Shown: positions 21,519-32,532, numbered from the stretch's first letter. The stretch is 64,000 bases of DNA from Diaporthe sp. PMI_573 (GCA_021399435.1 JAJTUP010000011.1:744001-808000), one strand, 5' to 3'. Notes: generated from the sequence alone by a model not told the origin. A program made the numbers and translations.

Positions 21519-23972
21519 ATGGCAAAAGGCAGGCGAAATGGAGATGACGACGGTGCCTGGAGACCGTCGGCAGAAGATGCCTATATAGAGGCTGATGATG
21601 AGTTCCTGGAGCAAGAACTCATGGGTGACGGGCCTAAAGATGAGGAGAAGTCTGAAACTCAGAAGACATCTCAGGCTACTCCTCAAAAGAAGGCTCCTGT
21701 TGCGCAGCGAAAGAAGGTCAATAAGCGGTCAAAGCGCCCAGAGGATGAATGGAAGCCCACGGACGAAGAGCTTGAGGACGAAGAGCTCGAAGTCCAGGAG
21801 ATGGTAAACGAGCAGTTATTGACTGAGGAACTGGAACAAACAAAGACTGCCAAGAAGTCACCCGCAAAGGCTTCAACGACCACCGATCGCCAGAAGCCTA
21901 AGCCGCGGACCAGAAACGAGGAGGATGAGGCCTGGACCCCCGAGGACGACGAAGATTATGAAGAATCCGGAGACGACTATTTGGATTACGAAACTCTGAA
22001 AGACAAGATCGGCGCGAATGACGTGCCTTTCAGTCGAAAGAGCACACCACCAAGGAAGTCCAAGAAGGCCTCGACAGACAAGAGCGACGCAGAAGATGAG
22101 CCTTCGAGTGGAAAGAGTACACCACCCAGGAAAACTAAAAAGAGACCCGCCGTGGTCTCCGCCGGGAGTCCCGAGCAGCACAAGAAGCCCGCCCCCAAGC
22201 CGCTACCCCTACGCAAACACAACCTCGCGCCAGCCAGAAACGAGGCTGCTCCTGATTTCATCGTCACGGGCCAGAACTCAAAGGCACCATTCACGTTCGT
22301 TGTATACCGTGGCGAGGGAATGTGTATGCTTGCCATGAACTGGAAGAACGGTGGCACGCCTCCTGATGACTTTGTCGGTTTCGTGATCGAGTACCGGGAG
22401 CCACAGTCGACCGAGTGGCGCGAGATCCCAAACTTCCTCACTTTTCCCGGGGAGGCCCCCCAGTCCGGCCCTGACGCCCGTTCCAGTCGTCGGTCGCCGA
22501 TCCAGAGGTTCCGTTGGGTGCATTTCCCGTACACGGTCGACGTGCCCGGGCATTTCCGCTACCGCGTCACCCCCGTCTTCATGAAGGGTGGAGAGGAAGA
22601 CCGCGAGCTGATCTATGGAGAGCTGCAGGAGGTCAAAATCCAGATCATGGCCCAGACGTACCCCGGCAAGATGAACATTGCCTTCACACGAGGCTTCGTC
22701 TCTTCAAAGGCTTTTACCAAGAAATTCGGGAGCGATGGCGGTGTGGGGACCATCCTGCCCGTCAAAGCTGATGACGGCCTTGAGTTCAGGCCCGAAGACC
22801 CAGAGCTTCAGGAGAAGGCGTTGTCCTGGATGGGATTCGAGGCTCGTGAGGTGATGCTCGGGGCGCTTGATTCGGCCATCGAGGACGAGACCGCTCAAGT
22901 TCGCGTGCTCGCATATGATTTGAACAACCCCGAGATTGTCCTCCGACTGAAGAAGCTCGGCAAACGTGTCAAGATCATCATTGATGACTCTGATCCACAC
23001 AAAGAAGCCGATGACGCTGAGACCAAAGCGGCCGTAATGCTCGAGCGATCTGCGGGAAAGAACAATGTTCAGCGTCAGCACATGGGAGGCCTGCACCACA
23101 ACAAGGTCATCATCGTGGACGGAGAGAAGACTCAGATTGCCATTGGAGGGTCGACCAACTTCTCTTGGCGCGGTCTCTATGTCCAGAACAACAACCTCAT
23201 TGCCCTGGAGGGGCGAGGCCCGGTGGAGGTGTTCACAAAGGCGTTTGAGAACTACTGGGAGCACCCCAATGACACCGACGGATTCTACAACACCGAGTCG
23301 GCGCAGTGGCAACACCTCGGTCTCAGCGGGATCGACGCGCAGGTGACATTCTCGCCGCACAGCTCCAAGGCGGGCACCCTGGAAGGCATCGGGAATGACA
23401 TAGCCTCGGCCGAGTCAAGCCTCTTCTACTCGCTCGCCTTCCTCTACCAGACGCCCGGCGTCATAAGGGACGCCATCGTCAAGAAGACGGCGCAAAAGGG
23501 CATCATGGTCTACGGCCTGTCGGACAAGTCCGTCAACGAGCTAGAGCTCCAGACCAGCGACGGCAACCCGCCCGTCGCGTACCCGGAGAGCTTCGACAAC
23601 GAGTCGGCCGGTGGCTCGGGCGCGCGGATGCACCACAAGTTCGTCGTGATCGACTTTGACAAGCCGACCGCGCGCGTGTACACCGGCTCGCACAACTTCA
23701 GCAACGCGGCGGACCTTAAGAATGCGGAGAATCTGTTCCTCATCCGGGACCAGCGCGTGGCGACGGCGTATATGATTGAGGCTGTGTCCATGTTTGATCA
23801 TTACGAGGTCCGGAACCATGTGCAAAAGAAGAAGGATGCCGAGAAGAAGGGAGAGAAGCATAAGATCCACTTGAGGCTGCCGCCGAACAGGAAGGAGGGA
23901 GAGAAGCCGTGGTGGGATCAATACTGGAGTGTGAAGCAGAAGATACGTGACCGAGAGATGTTTGGGGTCTAA
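21519..23972 (+). CDS. Phospholipase D-like domain protein with acidic N-terminus
   Basis: Single exon, 817 aa from an ATG in good context (CCAACATGG). An in-frame ATG at 21288 would add 77 residues but reads like leader sequence. Two HKD motifs are intact: HNKVIIVD at about residue 527, followed by GGSTNFSWRG, and HHKFVVID at about residue 705, followed by TGSHNFSNA. This is the catalytic pair of the PLD/nuclease superfamily, which cleaves phosphodiester bonds through a phosphohistidine intermediate. Residues 1-230 are highly charged with three W-x-P repeats (GAWRPSAED, DEWKPTDEE, EAWTPEDDE) and two RKSTPPRKSKK-like basic motifs, suggesting nuclear localisation and nucleic-acid binding. The substrate (lipid or nucleic acid) cannot be read from sequence; the basic/acidic tail favours a nuclease-like role. 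The next gene on the same strand is unrelated. Confidence 0.85.
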   Translation: MAKGRRNGDDDGAWRPSAEDAYIEADDEFLEQELMGDGPKDEEKSETQKTSQATPQKKAPVAQRKKVNKRSKRPEDEWKPTDEELEDEELEVQEMVNEQLLTEELEQTKTAKKSPAKASTTTDRQKPKPRTRNEEDEAWTPEDDEDYEESGDDYLDYETLKDKIGANDVPFSRKSTPPRKSKKASTDKSDAEDEPSSGKSTPPRKTKKRPAVVSAGSPEQHKKPAPKPLPLRKHNLAPARNEAAPDFIVTGQNSKAPFTFVVYRGEGMCMLAMNWKNGGTPPDDFVGFVIEYREPQSTEWREIPNFLTFPGEAPQSGPDARSSRRSPIQRFRWVHFPYTVDVPGHFRYRVTPVFMKGGEEDRELIYGELQEVKIQIMAQTYPGKMNIAFTRGFVSSKAFTKKFGSDGGVGTILPVKADDGLEFRPEDPELQEKALSWMGFEAREVMLGALDSAIEDETAQVRVLAYDLNNPEIVLRLKKLGKRVKIIIDDSDPHKEADDAETKAAVMLERSAGKNNVQRQHMGGLHHNKVIIVDGEKTQIAIGGSTNFSWRGLYVQNNNLIALEGRGPVEVFTKAFENYWEHPNDTDGFYNTESAQWQHLGLSGIDAQVTFSPHSSKAGTLEGIGNDIASAESSLFYSLAFLYQTPGVIRDAIVKKTAQKGIMVYGLSDKSVNELELQTSDGNPPVAYPESFDNESAGGSGARMHHKFVVIDFDKPTARVYTGSHNFSNAADLKNAENLFLIRDQRVATAYMIEAVSMFDHYEVRNHVQKKKDAEKKGEKHKIHLRLPPNRKEGEKPWWDQYWSVKQKIRDREMFGV

Positions 23973-24607
23973 AGGCTACCTACGTATGACTTTCCGGCAC
24001 CTAAATCTTGTACCTAGCTAGCTACACATACCATTGGAGTTGCAAGACGGCTCCAAACATTGATCCGAGTCCGACACATTCACGCATGTGAAGAATGCCG
24101 GTGTTGCCACAGTCTTGTCCTTCGCGAGCTGTCTGTTCGATCATTTGGCGGCCGATACCTTTGTCCTGTCAGAGGAGAGTGTTACAGGACAAACGTGTGT
24201 CACGGTATCATTTCTCGGTGGCTAGCTCTTGAGGCTCAAATATCACAGCGATAGGAGCTGATTACCCTTAAAAGAGTAGCTTAAGAGCAGTGTCTCGTAG
24301 CGTCGTTACTAGTATGACACCATCACCAATCAGTCCCTGGCGTGCAACCACACGAAGACTCACATGTCGCCCTTATTTGATGAACATGTGGCCTCTTTGC
24401 AACTGCTAAGCTCCAGGGCTTCTATCCCATTTCAAACTGTCTATCTACGATCACCACCAATATTGGACCCATTTGCCGCCATTTCTCTCTTACAAAACCG
24501 ACGCCCTTTTGCCTCACTTGCGGCGGGATTCGGACTGACGTCGAAGTTCACTCTTCTCAGTCACTCTCTGGTGTTATATTCGCGGAAAGGGTCAAGAAAC
24601 ACGCAGA
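23973..24607. other. Intergenic
   Basis: No gene or element recognised; terminator of the PLD-like gene and promoter of the following one. Confidence 0.4.
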
Positions 24608-25605
24608 ATGGAAAATCAAGAGTCCTCTGATTCTGAGCTCCTGAAGTCGAGGTGGAATGACTTTCTGTCAAGATGCTACACTTCCTATCCGGAAGTCCCA
24701 CCCGACAACGCTTCTCAACTGCGCCAAGAATTCAAGGCCGAGGAGGAAGAGCGCGAGCGTAGGTTCAAGAACCACGAGATGTCTAAAGAGGAGTTGCTTC
24801 ACCACCTACGCGGAGTACGGGAAAAGCAGCATCGCGGGCGCATTCAGCGTGCCTTTGACCATCACCCTTTCTGTTGGAACTCAAAGCCGACACAACGCTC
24901 TTGAAGGAAGCACGCCTTTGGCGGCCAGGGAGGATTGATCACCACCGATCCTACAAACGCGTCTTCTGGGAGGTCTGTAACAATTCTGTACTTTTGTACG
25001 TGCTCACAGGCCCACGGCTCGGAGAGCTTGACCACAGCATCAGCATGGCTCATGGCTGCTTGCGGAAGTCTCTTTGCTGCTACCTTAAAGCAATATCGAT
25101 TTCAACCAGTTCATCGCCAAGATAATCGTCCCAGTGGACTTGGACTGTGGCGACACGCGGCCGTCCGCAGCACTGGTTGACGACGTCGTCAAGATCAACA
25201 AGGAGATTGTCGGCTACATCAAGGCAGCTAAAGAGGGCACAACCGCGGAGTATCTTAGACGAGTCGCAGCACGAAAGAACCCATCATGGCAAGAACGCAA
25301 GCTGGCTGCGTCTTCACGTACAGCGTTGCATCACCACTCGGTCCCAGCACTCTTCAAATCCTTGGGGGTCATCCTGTGCACGGAAGCCTGGGACAGAACC
25401 GGACCTTTTGAGATTGGTAATACTTCCGTCTGCATGTTCCTGACAGGCATGGAAGACACTGGTCTCAGCGCACCCATCACGTTCGACTCCATCGAGGACA
25501 AGATCCAGGCTGTCCTGCCGCGCGGCCCGAAGAAGGCTGTTCAGACAACGCTGGACACAGCTATTGACTTTATCATGCAGCTGGAACGTCGAGAGGCCCA
25601 AGTCT

Positions 25606-25645
<40 letters not shown>

Positions 25646-25880
25646 GATTCCTTCATCCCCCCTTTTTAGGGCGGTCTACCCGAAGCCCGAATTCCTGGAG
25701 GCGTACAACCATTTCTTCGAAGGGGTGACTGCGTGGGGCCCATCTCCAGGATGGATCGATGCCAATGCCTACCAGAAGTGGTCTGGCCCGGGAGCGGGGG
25801 CGGACTTGGATTCTTTCAACACATGCATGGAGGAGCATGAGAAGATGGTGTGGAGGTGTGTCGAGAAGCCTGATAATTAG
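24608..25880 (+). CDS. Hypothetical protein with polyalanine tract (exon structure uncertain)
   Basis: Two coding blocks are convincing. The first starts at the ATG at 24608 (MENQESSDSELLKSRWNDFL, then a charged helix with EEEERERRFKNHEMSKEELL). The second is open from about 25090 to the TAA at 25880 (FIAKIIVPVDLDCGDTRP ... CVEKPDN). One phase-0 intron 24815-25109 (GTACGG..AACCAG) joins them into 325 aa. The region 24815-25109 is also open in other frames and could hold a small extra exon (possible intron GTCTGT..CTCACAG at 24973-25009). A (CAG)13 microsatellite is read as twelve Ala. I recognise no family. The C-terminal half contains LERREAQ before the Ala run and a Trp/Pro-rich end. Confidence 0.45.
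25606..25644 (+). repeat. CAG trinucleotide repeat (13 units) encoding polyalanine
   Basis: Thirteen perfect CAG units, read in frame as GCA (Ala x12). Likely length-polymorphic between strains. Confidence 0.9.
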
Positions 25881-26378
25881 TTGAAGTGAGCTACCGCACA
25901 CTAAAATAGAAAAGCAACTCTGAGCATACCGCTGCACATATTGGCAGAGTTTCTGTGACGCCTCTGTCCCAACGGCTGTAAATGCTCTCGCCAGCTGAGC
26001 TAAAATTTTCCATGGAGCTGTCGAGCCGGGCCAGACTGCCAGCCTCCCCTGACAGCCATTCATGCCTTGGACGGTTCAAGCTCCTGGCCGCGCCTTCCCA
26101 GCAGCTTGCCACAACGGCTTTCTCAGAAACGCCTCCCAGTTCTGAGACCCCAAACCTGAGCCTTTTCCTTCCTTGGTCAAGCCCTACCTATTGATTTAGA
26201 TCCCCTGAGACCCCCATCTCGTGCTGCCATTCTCCCCTCTTCGTGTCGTTCCTCTCCCGCAAACAACAGATCTTCATCGCATCGCGCCCTTCCATACATT
26301 TGAAGCCCACCATTGGCGGCTCTGTCATTCCAATTCCTAACTTGACCCTTTGCGGCGGCTGTGCCCCCGCTAGAGACC
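25881..26378. other. Intergenic
   Basis: No gene recognised; pyrimidine-rich sequence in the second half precedes the ATG of protein E. Confidence 0.4.
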
Positions 26379-27518
26379 ATGGCTCCAGAAGCTGATAGCG
26401 CGTTTTCGGCCAACGTGGTCTGGTCTGGTCTCACCGACAGACGCAGGCGAAACGTTTGCAACGTCCTGGCCAGTTACCGCGGCCCAAATGCCAGAGAACA
26501 CTTCGAGCAGTTGGTCCACGGAGCGCATTCCATTCAACTTAGGTTGGAAGCCAAGACCCAGTCGCCGCCGACTGGGAAGCGCACGCTGGACCACGGTGAC
26601 GCGGCTGATGCTCCATCCGCTTCGAAGAAACCAAAAGTCTCCGAGGCCACGGAGCCGTTGCAACCTGACAAAATCGACATCGTGGCTCCAGATATCCCCT
26701 TCGTGTTCCCTACATGTCGAAAACCGCCCATTCAAGTTGGTCATCCGACGCTCTGGTCCACAATAGGCGGTAGATCACCGGATGCCAGGCCTTCATGGTT
26801 TGCGACGCGATCCACCTTCTTACCCAGCATACGGACTACCGTTCCCCCTTTTCCCACGACTTCAAGACCAGTTTCTGTCTTCTCCCTGTCCCAGTCTGCA
26901 AACACCACGACGAAAACATCAGGCCAACGAGAGCGAGAATGTGATGAACTGTTCACCATTGCCGACCGCAGATCCTCCCAACCTGAAACTATTCGACCGC
27001 AAAGCCCATCAGCCGAGGACGAAAAGTCCGATCAGTCTCCGTCAGTATCGCTCAGAACATCGTCACAAGGAGCCGATGGAATGCCTACAGTGTCTACGGT
27101 TTACAACCCTCCGTTTTCCGGAGTTGACATGTCATCCTTGAAGATCCCAGCCAATTCCAACGTCAGTGTCACTCTGAACGTCTTCCAGGCTCCTTCTTCA
27201 CTTCACCAGAACACAGACAATGACGCAACAAGGATGCTCAAGTGCATTCGATGCAGTGCCGTCTACATGGAAGCTCAGAGCACAGCGTTGGAGTGCCTTC
27301 GGCACACAGGTACGAGACACTGTTGCCTTTGCGGGTTAACAGACAGAAGGCAGCGACTGTTCGTTTATTGACCTTTCCTCACAGGCCGTTTGATGAGCTC
27401 CAATGACCCGAAATTTGACTACTATGACCTTCCCGCCGGAGCAGCTCATGTCTGGGACTGTTGCCGAAAAGTTATCACAAGCCAAGGTTGCCACCCGTGT
27501 GGCCACTCCGCTGAATGA
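26379..27518 (+). CDS. CHORD-like zinc-module protein E
   Basis: Model join(26379..27309,27385..27518), 354 aa. The N-terminal motif WSGLTDRRRRNVCNVLASY is shared with the collagen-like gene at 19135. A basic motif follows (GKRTLDHGDAAD..SKKPKV). The Ser/Thr/Pro-rich middle ends in a beta-like segment (NSNVSVTLNVFQA) comparable to LTIVNQGQLTLHYHS of protein B. The zinc module is CIRCSAVYMEAQS ... CLRHTG, intron, VWDCCRKVITSQGCHPCGH, with spacing C-x2-C-x13-C-x2-H-T-G and W-x-C-C-x8-C-x4-H. The 75-nt intron splits the Gly codon in phase 1. The usual Pro after the His is replaced by Thr, and there is an extra Cys between the last two ligands. The protein ends three residues after the last His. 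Confidence 0.75.
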
Positions 27519-27847
27519 TTGCTGAGTGCAATGAGGCGAAAATTGGTGTCGAATGGGTTGTACTTCAGGGAAGACGACCGGAAAATGTTTGACACAAACG
27601 AGAGAAGGCTAGGGGCTTTCTGTCCGCCACCTAATATTTGTCTTTTCAACCATTCTTTAGCTCGCTGGTAATTGTTCAGGGAAAGGTGATTTGGAGGCGA
27701 TAATTCTAGGTGGCGGTGGACACAAGGCAGGAAATTGAGCAACGAGATTCAGCAGCTGTCTACCACGGCACAATATTCCATGTCAAATTCCTCCAGAAAT
27801 CAAGTTTCCCATGGGCCATGTTGTACCAGATGTGGTCAAAGACGGCC
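27519..27847. other. Convergent intergenic region
   Basis: Tail-to-tail spacer between protein E (plus) and the coiled-coil protein (minus); no feature recognised. Confidence 0.5.
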
Positions 27848-28606
27848 TCACTCGGTCGTTCGCGCCTTATCCCGTGCAGGATCAAAGTCTCGGAATACCG
27901 CACCACCCCTAACAACATATGTTTTCCCATCGGGCTCCTCGACCTCATAGTCAAGCGTCTGCGTTTTCTGGTGCGGTCGAGGCGGCGCAGGTCGATAGTT
28001 TCTATTGCTGTTGTTGCCGGGCTGGCCGCGGGTCTGTCCTGCTCCGTTACCGCTGGGGCCATGATTGTTTCGCGGTGGGTAGGCGCCGTTGTGTTGGGGG
28101 GCCGGGCGATGGGGATAGGTCTTTCTCTGCTGGGGAGGGGGCGGCATGTGTTGCTGGCCTTGCTGGGCGTTGGGTGGGTGAGTTGGACGTCCCTTGGGAT
28201 GGTGGTGATGTTGTGGCGGAGGTTGGTTCGGGCGTGCTGAAGACATTCAGAGTGTGTCAGTGATCCGGGTCGCTTCTGAAAGGAGCTGTTCTCTTTGAGT
28301 GTCGGACAAGATGGATTTAGGAGAGGAGCAAACCTTTCTCTGGAGTCGGCCGCGCCCGCCGGAGATGGTCGTGCTCGGTTTGGTACCCCAAGAGCCTTGA
28401 TGGAAATACGAAGTTAGCGATGAGTGGCATGGATGTGTGGAGATACATCCTCGCAGAGCTCACTGTCTTTTGAGGTCCTCGAGTATGTCTCGGCTCCTCA
28501 TCCTGTCGTACCGATCCCTCGCCTTGTCGTACTCTCTCTTCTCGCGCCTAATATCATCTTCGAGGTCATCCAGTTTTCGTACCAGGTAGTCGAGTCGGCT
28601 TGACAT
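27848..28606 (-). CDS. Small protein: N-terminal coiled coil plus Pro/Gln/His-rich tail
   Basis: Model complement(join(27848..28236,28334..28395,28464..28606)), 197 aa. Start ATG at 28606. Exon 1 encodes a charged helix (MSSRLDYLVRKLDDLEDDIR..) with heptad spacing of Leu/Ile, likely a coiled coil. Exon 2 gives LLGYQTEHDHLRRARPTPEK. Exon 3 is rich in Pro, Gln, His and Asn (NQPPPQHHHHPKGRP, then NNHGPSGNGAG) and ends with a small ordered-looking segment (TYVVRGGAVFRDFDPARD). Intron 2 ends TGTCTTCAG; a spurious ATG inside its 3' end would give a 132-aa single-exon model. No known domain; convergent with protein E. Confidence 0.65.
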
Positions 28607-30169
28607 TTTGAATCTTCTTGGTCTTCGTCAGTTTGAGATAAGCGAGTATAAAATTTGCGTTCAAGGCAGGTTGCATGCAAAGCTCTTCCACGCCGCGCCG
28701 AGCAAGTGAGCAGAGATGATGAGTCCTGGCTTGCTCTGATATACCAGTCAGGATTCGCAAGAAGTCTACTTTCTGACAGAGTAAGTTTGGCATCTTCCCA
28801 GATCGGCGCGATCCTTACTAGATCCTTACCATAACTATGCCCCGGGCAGATCGTGCTAGTTCATGTTTCTGCAGCCTGGAAGGATGAGAAACGAGCACAA
28901 CACCATCAATTGAATTGAATCATAAAGCGGTCGCCAAGTTGGCCAGATACAGATAGATGTTTCGGAGCTTTCCGGCAATCTCAGACGGGCCTCGATCCCC
29001 AGGCCGGCCTGTATCACCCGGCCGTCAACGGCCCAACAGCCCGGCCTGGAGCGTCATCTGACAAAGCAAGCTTGCTTGGGCAACAATGGTAATCCTTGCG
29101 TTATTTCTACACTCTTCTGCGTAGATTGATCTCCCTGAATTTCCCAGGATTTCATCCTGAAATGGTTTCGTGACTTGTTGAAGTTGGTTTCTTTGCCAGA
29201 GTGTATATGCTGTCTCAGCACTCTTTGTGTCTTTCAAATGCCCGAAATTAGGCAACGGCCATGTCACAAGCGGCATCGTTACGGCCTCGGGAGAGGAGAA
29301 CCTTGCATAGAATGAAATGTGAAAGGCTCGACCCAAACAACTTCCGTGTGGTATCACCTAATGGCCGTTCAATTCTGTTGTTCAAGGGGCAATTTCCTCC
29401 ATACTCTATGCCCAAGTAACATTTAACTGGCCAGAGTTTCTAGGACTCCCCACAGTGAGACCTTTTGTATGAGACACGACATACCCCTTCCTGGCCAAAG
29501 GCCCCGGCAGTAGACGAGGCTTCCTGTGCCACTACCATTCTGCTTGTGACAGAACAGCTGGGAAGACCGCACCACATCAAACCAGATATCCCAGGACTCT
29601 GATCTTTAAAGATTCATGCCATAGTGCTGTCAATTCCAACCTACCTTCCTGGAGTGCAGCTACTACCTAGGTACCGCGTTACTTAGGTGGGCAAGTAAGT
29701 ACTTCCAGCGCTGGGCCCCTTCCATCCCTACCTGGACGAGCTTTTGGGCAGGCCAGGTTTTCCCACTGACACCTGGGCACCTGTCCGCCTCAGCTCCTGC
29801 TGGTTTTCAGTACTCTGAATTTCTGCTAGCGACGAAGGTTCTGACTCCACAGCGCGTCTCCGTGTCGTGCGTCCCCTATCATTCAGTCGCGCTTACTCAA
29901 CCCCGTCTCATTCTCTTCATCGTCGCCCTTCGCCCTTCTGTCACCAAATTCGACGGTGAGCAGATTTCTCTCCAAGTTGCCTCGATTGGTCTCTCTTGGA
30001 TGCATGGTCACGTAAGGTTGCATCACATCTTCAATGTCGCCTTGAGGGCTCTGTTCAGCTGCAACGACTCCGACAACTGCAACTTGTTTCACTTTTCACT
30101 CGATCCACGCGCCGCCACACGCGCAATTATGCCCATCAAACCAGGCACCGCAGGGCAACCTCAGCAGAA
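28607..30169. other. Intergenic, 1.6 kb
   Basis: Divergent promoter region between the coiled-coil gene (minus) and protein F (plus). No gene recognised; the minus frame 29025-29357 has no support. Confidence 0.45.
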
Positions 30170-30173
30170 ATGA
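30129..30173 (+). promoter_or_regulatory. Upstream ORF overlapping the start of protein F
   Basis: A 14-codon frame (MPIKPGTAGQPQQK) ends with a TGA that overlaps the main ATG in the arrangement AAATGAA. If transcribed in the leader, it would permit termination-reinitiation or reduce translation of protein F. Confidence 0.4.
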
Positions 30174-31989
30174 ATACCAACGAGAGGCTCGCTCTATCGG
30201 AGCGAGTCAATCACGCTTCGGAGGATCAGATTAAAAGAGCTCTGCATTTCATGATTTTGAAATGCACTGTTACGCAAACCACTATCGCACGTGCGATCAG
30301 GGATGCTATCGAGCGCCATACACCAACGCCAACCGTCGTATTTGAGGACGATGAGGTAATTCTCGCTTCCTCTCACAGAAAGTCCACCAAGAAGGAGGAG
30401 GATCAAAGCAGTGCCAGCGAGGACGAAGACGAGGATGCCGACCCCCCTACCACGACTTCAAAACACCACCGAAGCACTGGTCGTCGAGAGAAGAAGTCCA
30501 AGACTAAGCTAAAGGGCAAAAAGAAGGCCATTGATGACCAAGAGGGAGGGCAGAACCGCCCAGATTCGTCGAGGAAGAAGAAGAAGAAGCACAAGAAGCT
30601 CAAGGATGCACCCAACTTTCAAACTGGACCCAACCAGAGCAACTCTGAAGATTCCCTGGGAGGACCTTCCAAGCAAAGAAAGCCGGCTATCATTGATCTC
30701 GTCACGTCATCTGACGTTGAGACCCATGCCACGGAGCAGTCCGCGAGTCACGTTCTCAACAAGACCATTTCCAACGATCATGGCTTAGACCATGACAGCT
30801 CCAATGATCACCGCTCTGACAGCGACAGTTCAGATGTCGAAGGTTTCTCAAATGAGCAGCAAGACGATTCCCTTGCTGGCAGTGTTAGACTCTCCCAGGA
30901 AGGCTCCAGAATGAAGATCACACAAGCCGGCGCGAGACATGGTGAGGGTGATAGTCGTGCTCAGTCGGTCACAGTCTCCATGGCAAGGGCTTGGAACCAG
31001 CACGGCCACAACAAGATCGGCTCCTCTGGCTTGGACAAGAAAAGAAAGGCAGTGGAGCTTGCGGTAGAAGACGTCCACAGAAACCAGCCTGCGAAGTCAG
31101 CTACCGATGTCCATCTGGTCAAAAGGCCCAAGCAGAATTATTCGAAAGAGACACAGGTGCCACCAGAAGGACGAAAATGTGAGAAATGCAACAAATCATT
31201 CCCAATTTTCGAGCTGATGAAGCACCGGCGAGCCTGCAAGTGTACAGCTGCTTCAGTTGATCGCCATCACCTCCCCAAGGCGCCAGCAAATGATCATCGC
31301 CATGAAATCAAGCGAATCCAAAAGGGTGGTGACCCAGTCGGCGATATTCTCACAGCTGAGTCCCGAAGTACCGTGCAGCTTCCTTCAACCCCACTCCAAA
31401 CAGTCCCAGCAGATCGGGAGTTATCAAAGCCTCCACCAAGTTTTGTACAAAAGCCAAACAACTTCCCACGCGGCCCTACACCCGTGCCCATGGCTCTCGC
31501 GCGTTCAGATGCAGGCACCCAGTCACTGCCATCGTACTCTTTTCGGGGAATGAAGTCAGAAGCCTCTTCGGACGCTTCTACGGATAAGCAACCAATATCT
31601 CCCCAGCCAGAGCCCTTCCGACAGCACCTCCTCCCAGTATTCGAACGCAAAGAATGCATATTTTGCACAAGGTGGTTCAGTCACTGGGACAACTTGGAAG
31701 GTGTCTGCAAGTGCCATCCAGGTATGTGTCGGTCCTCCTCGTATCTCTTCAGCAACCAGACGTTGAACCAACCTTATTGATCTAACTCATATTACACGCT
31801 ATAGGTAAATACCGCCATCTCACAGAGGTGAATGTAGGTCAATTCCGTGCCAAATTCGGCGTTGATCCTATTCAGCCATTGCTAGCTTGGACCTGTTGTC
31901 TCCGTCAAGGAAAGTTTGCACCACCTTGTCGAACGGGTCGACATGTGTTATTGACGCATCCCGCGAAGTCAATACAACGTGGAGGGTGA
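30170..31989 (+). CDS. CHORD-like zinc-module protein F (with extra C2HC finger)
   Basis: Model join(30170..31721,31805..31989), 578 aa. The N-terminal helix ASEDQIKRALHFMILKCT matches LTEDQTRAVLRHL of protein B. A very charged disordered region follows, with acidic runs (SASEDEDEDAD) and Lys runs (RKKKKKHKKLKD). A SUMO-interaction-like IIDLVTSSD lies near residue 180 and a basic KKRKAVE near residue 290. An additional finger is at about residue 336 (CEKCNKSFPIFELMKHRRAC). The C-terminal module is CIFCTRWFSHWDN ... CKCHPG, intron, LLAWTCCLRQGKFAPPCRTGRH, with spacing C-x2-C-x13-C-x2-H-P-G and W-x-C-C-x9-C-x4-H. The 83-nt intron is phase 1 at the Gly codon. A nuclear role is inferred from composition. 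It is the largest member of the cluster. Confidence 0.75.
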
Positions 31990-32532
31990 CGGAACTGGTG
32001 AGAGCAGCACGTCTCTAGGGTAGTCCCAAATCATCCAGAGAGGCTGCATCAATGGACTTGTGAATTGGTCATTTCTTCATCGGGTGCGGTAGTCGGAGTG
32101 GTTCATACTGCTGGCTAGGCATCTTCGACAGGAATACACATGCATTGCTATTATTTTCTGGGGCTTGCCGTGAGGCGAGTCATTCGAGGAGTATCTGATG
32201 CGAAGTCATTACTGGCAACAGGTTCTTAATGAAAACTCCATTTGCCTTTATGTCAAAGTGGATTGAAAGTAAGCAGCGCTCGGTCCCGAGTGGAGGCCGA
32301 GCTGCATTCCTCCGTCCGCGCGCACAGTCGGGCCCGTCGGTGGTCTGATCCAAGCTGACAGGGCCAGCCAAGGCCCCAGCTGCAGCGGACGGATCCGGAC
32401 TTTAACGGACATCCCCAAGACATACATAATTAAGCGCTCCGCGGCTGAACCGGAACGTCACCACTATCCAAGCACCATCAACCACTCACTGTGCAGTCAT
32501 AAAGCCGCGCTTAGCCATCGATTGCGCCCATC
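31990..32532. other. Intergenic / promoter of the b5 reductase gene
   Basis: No gene recognised. A GC-rich stretch at 32280-32400 is followed by a CACCATCAACCACTCACTG leader before the ATG. Confidence 0.4.

Noticed and set aside
24657..24938. Protein-like frame SIAGAFSVPLTITLSVG overlapping the polyalanine-protein gene
   Set aside because: No ATG and no splice join in phase with the supported exons; kept only as an exon-structure caveat.
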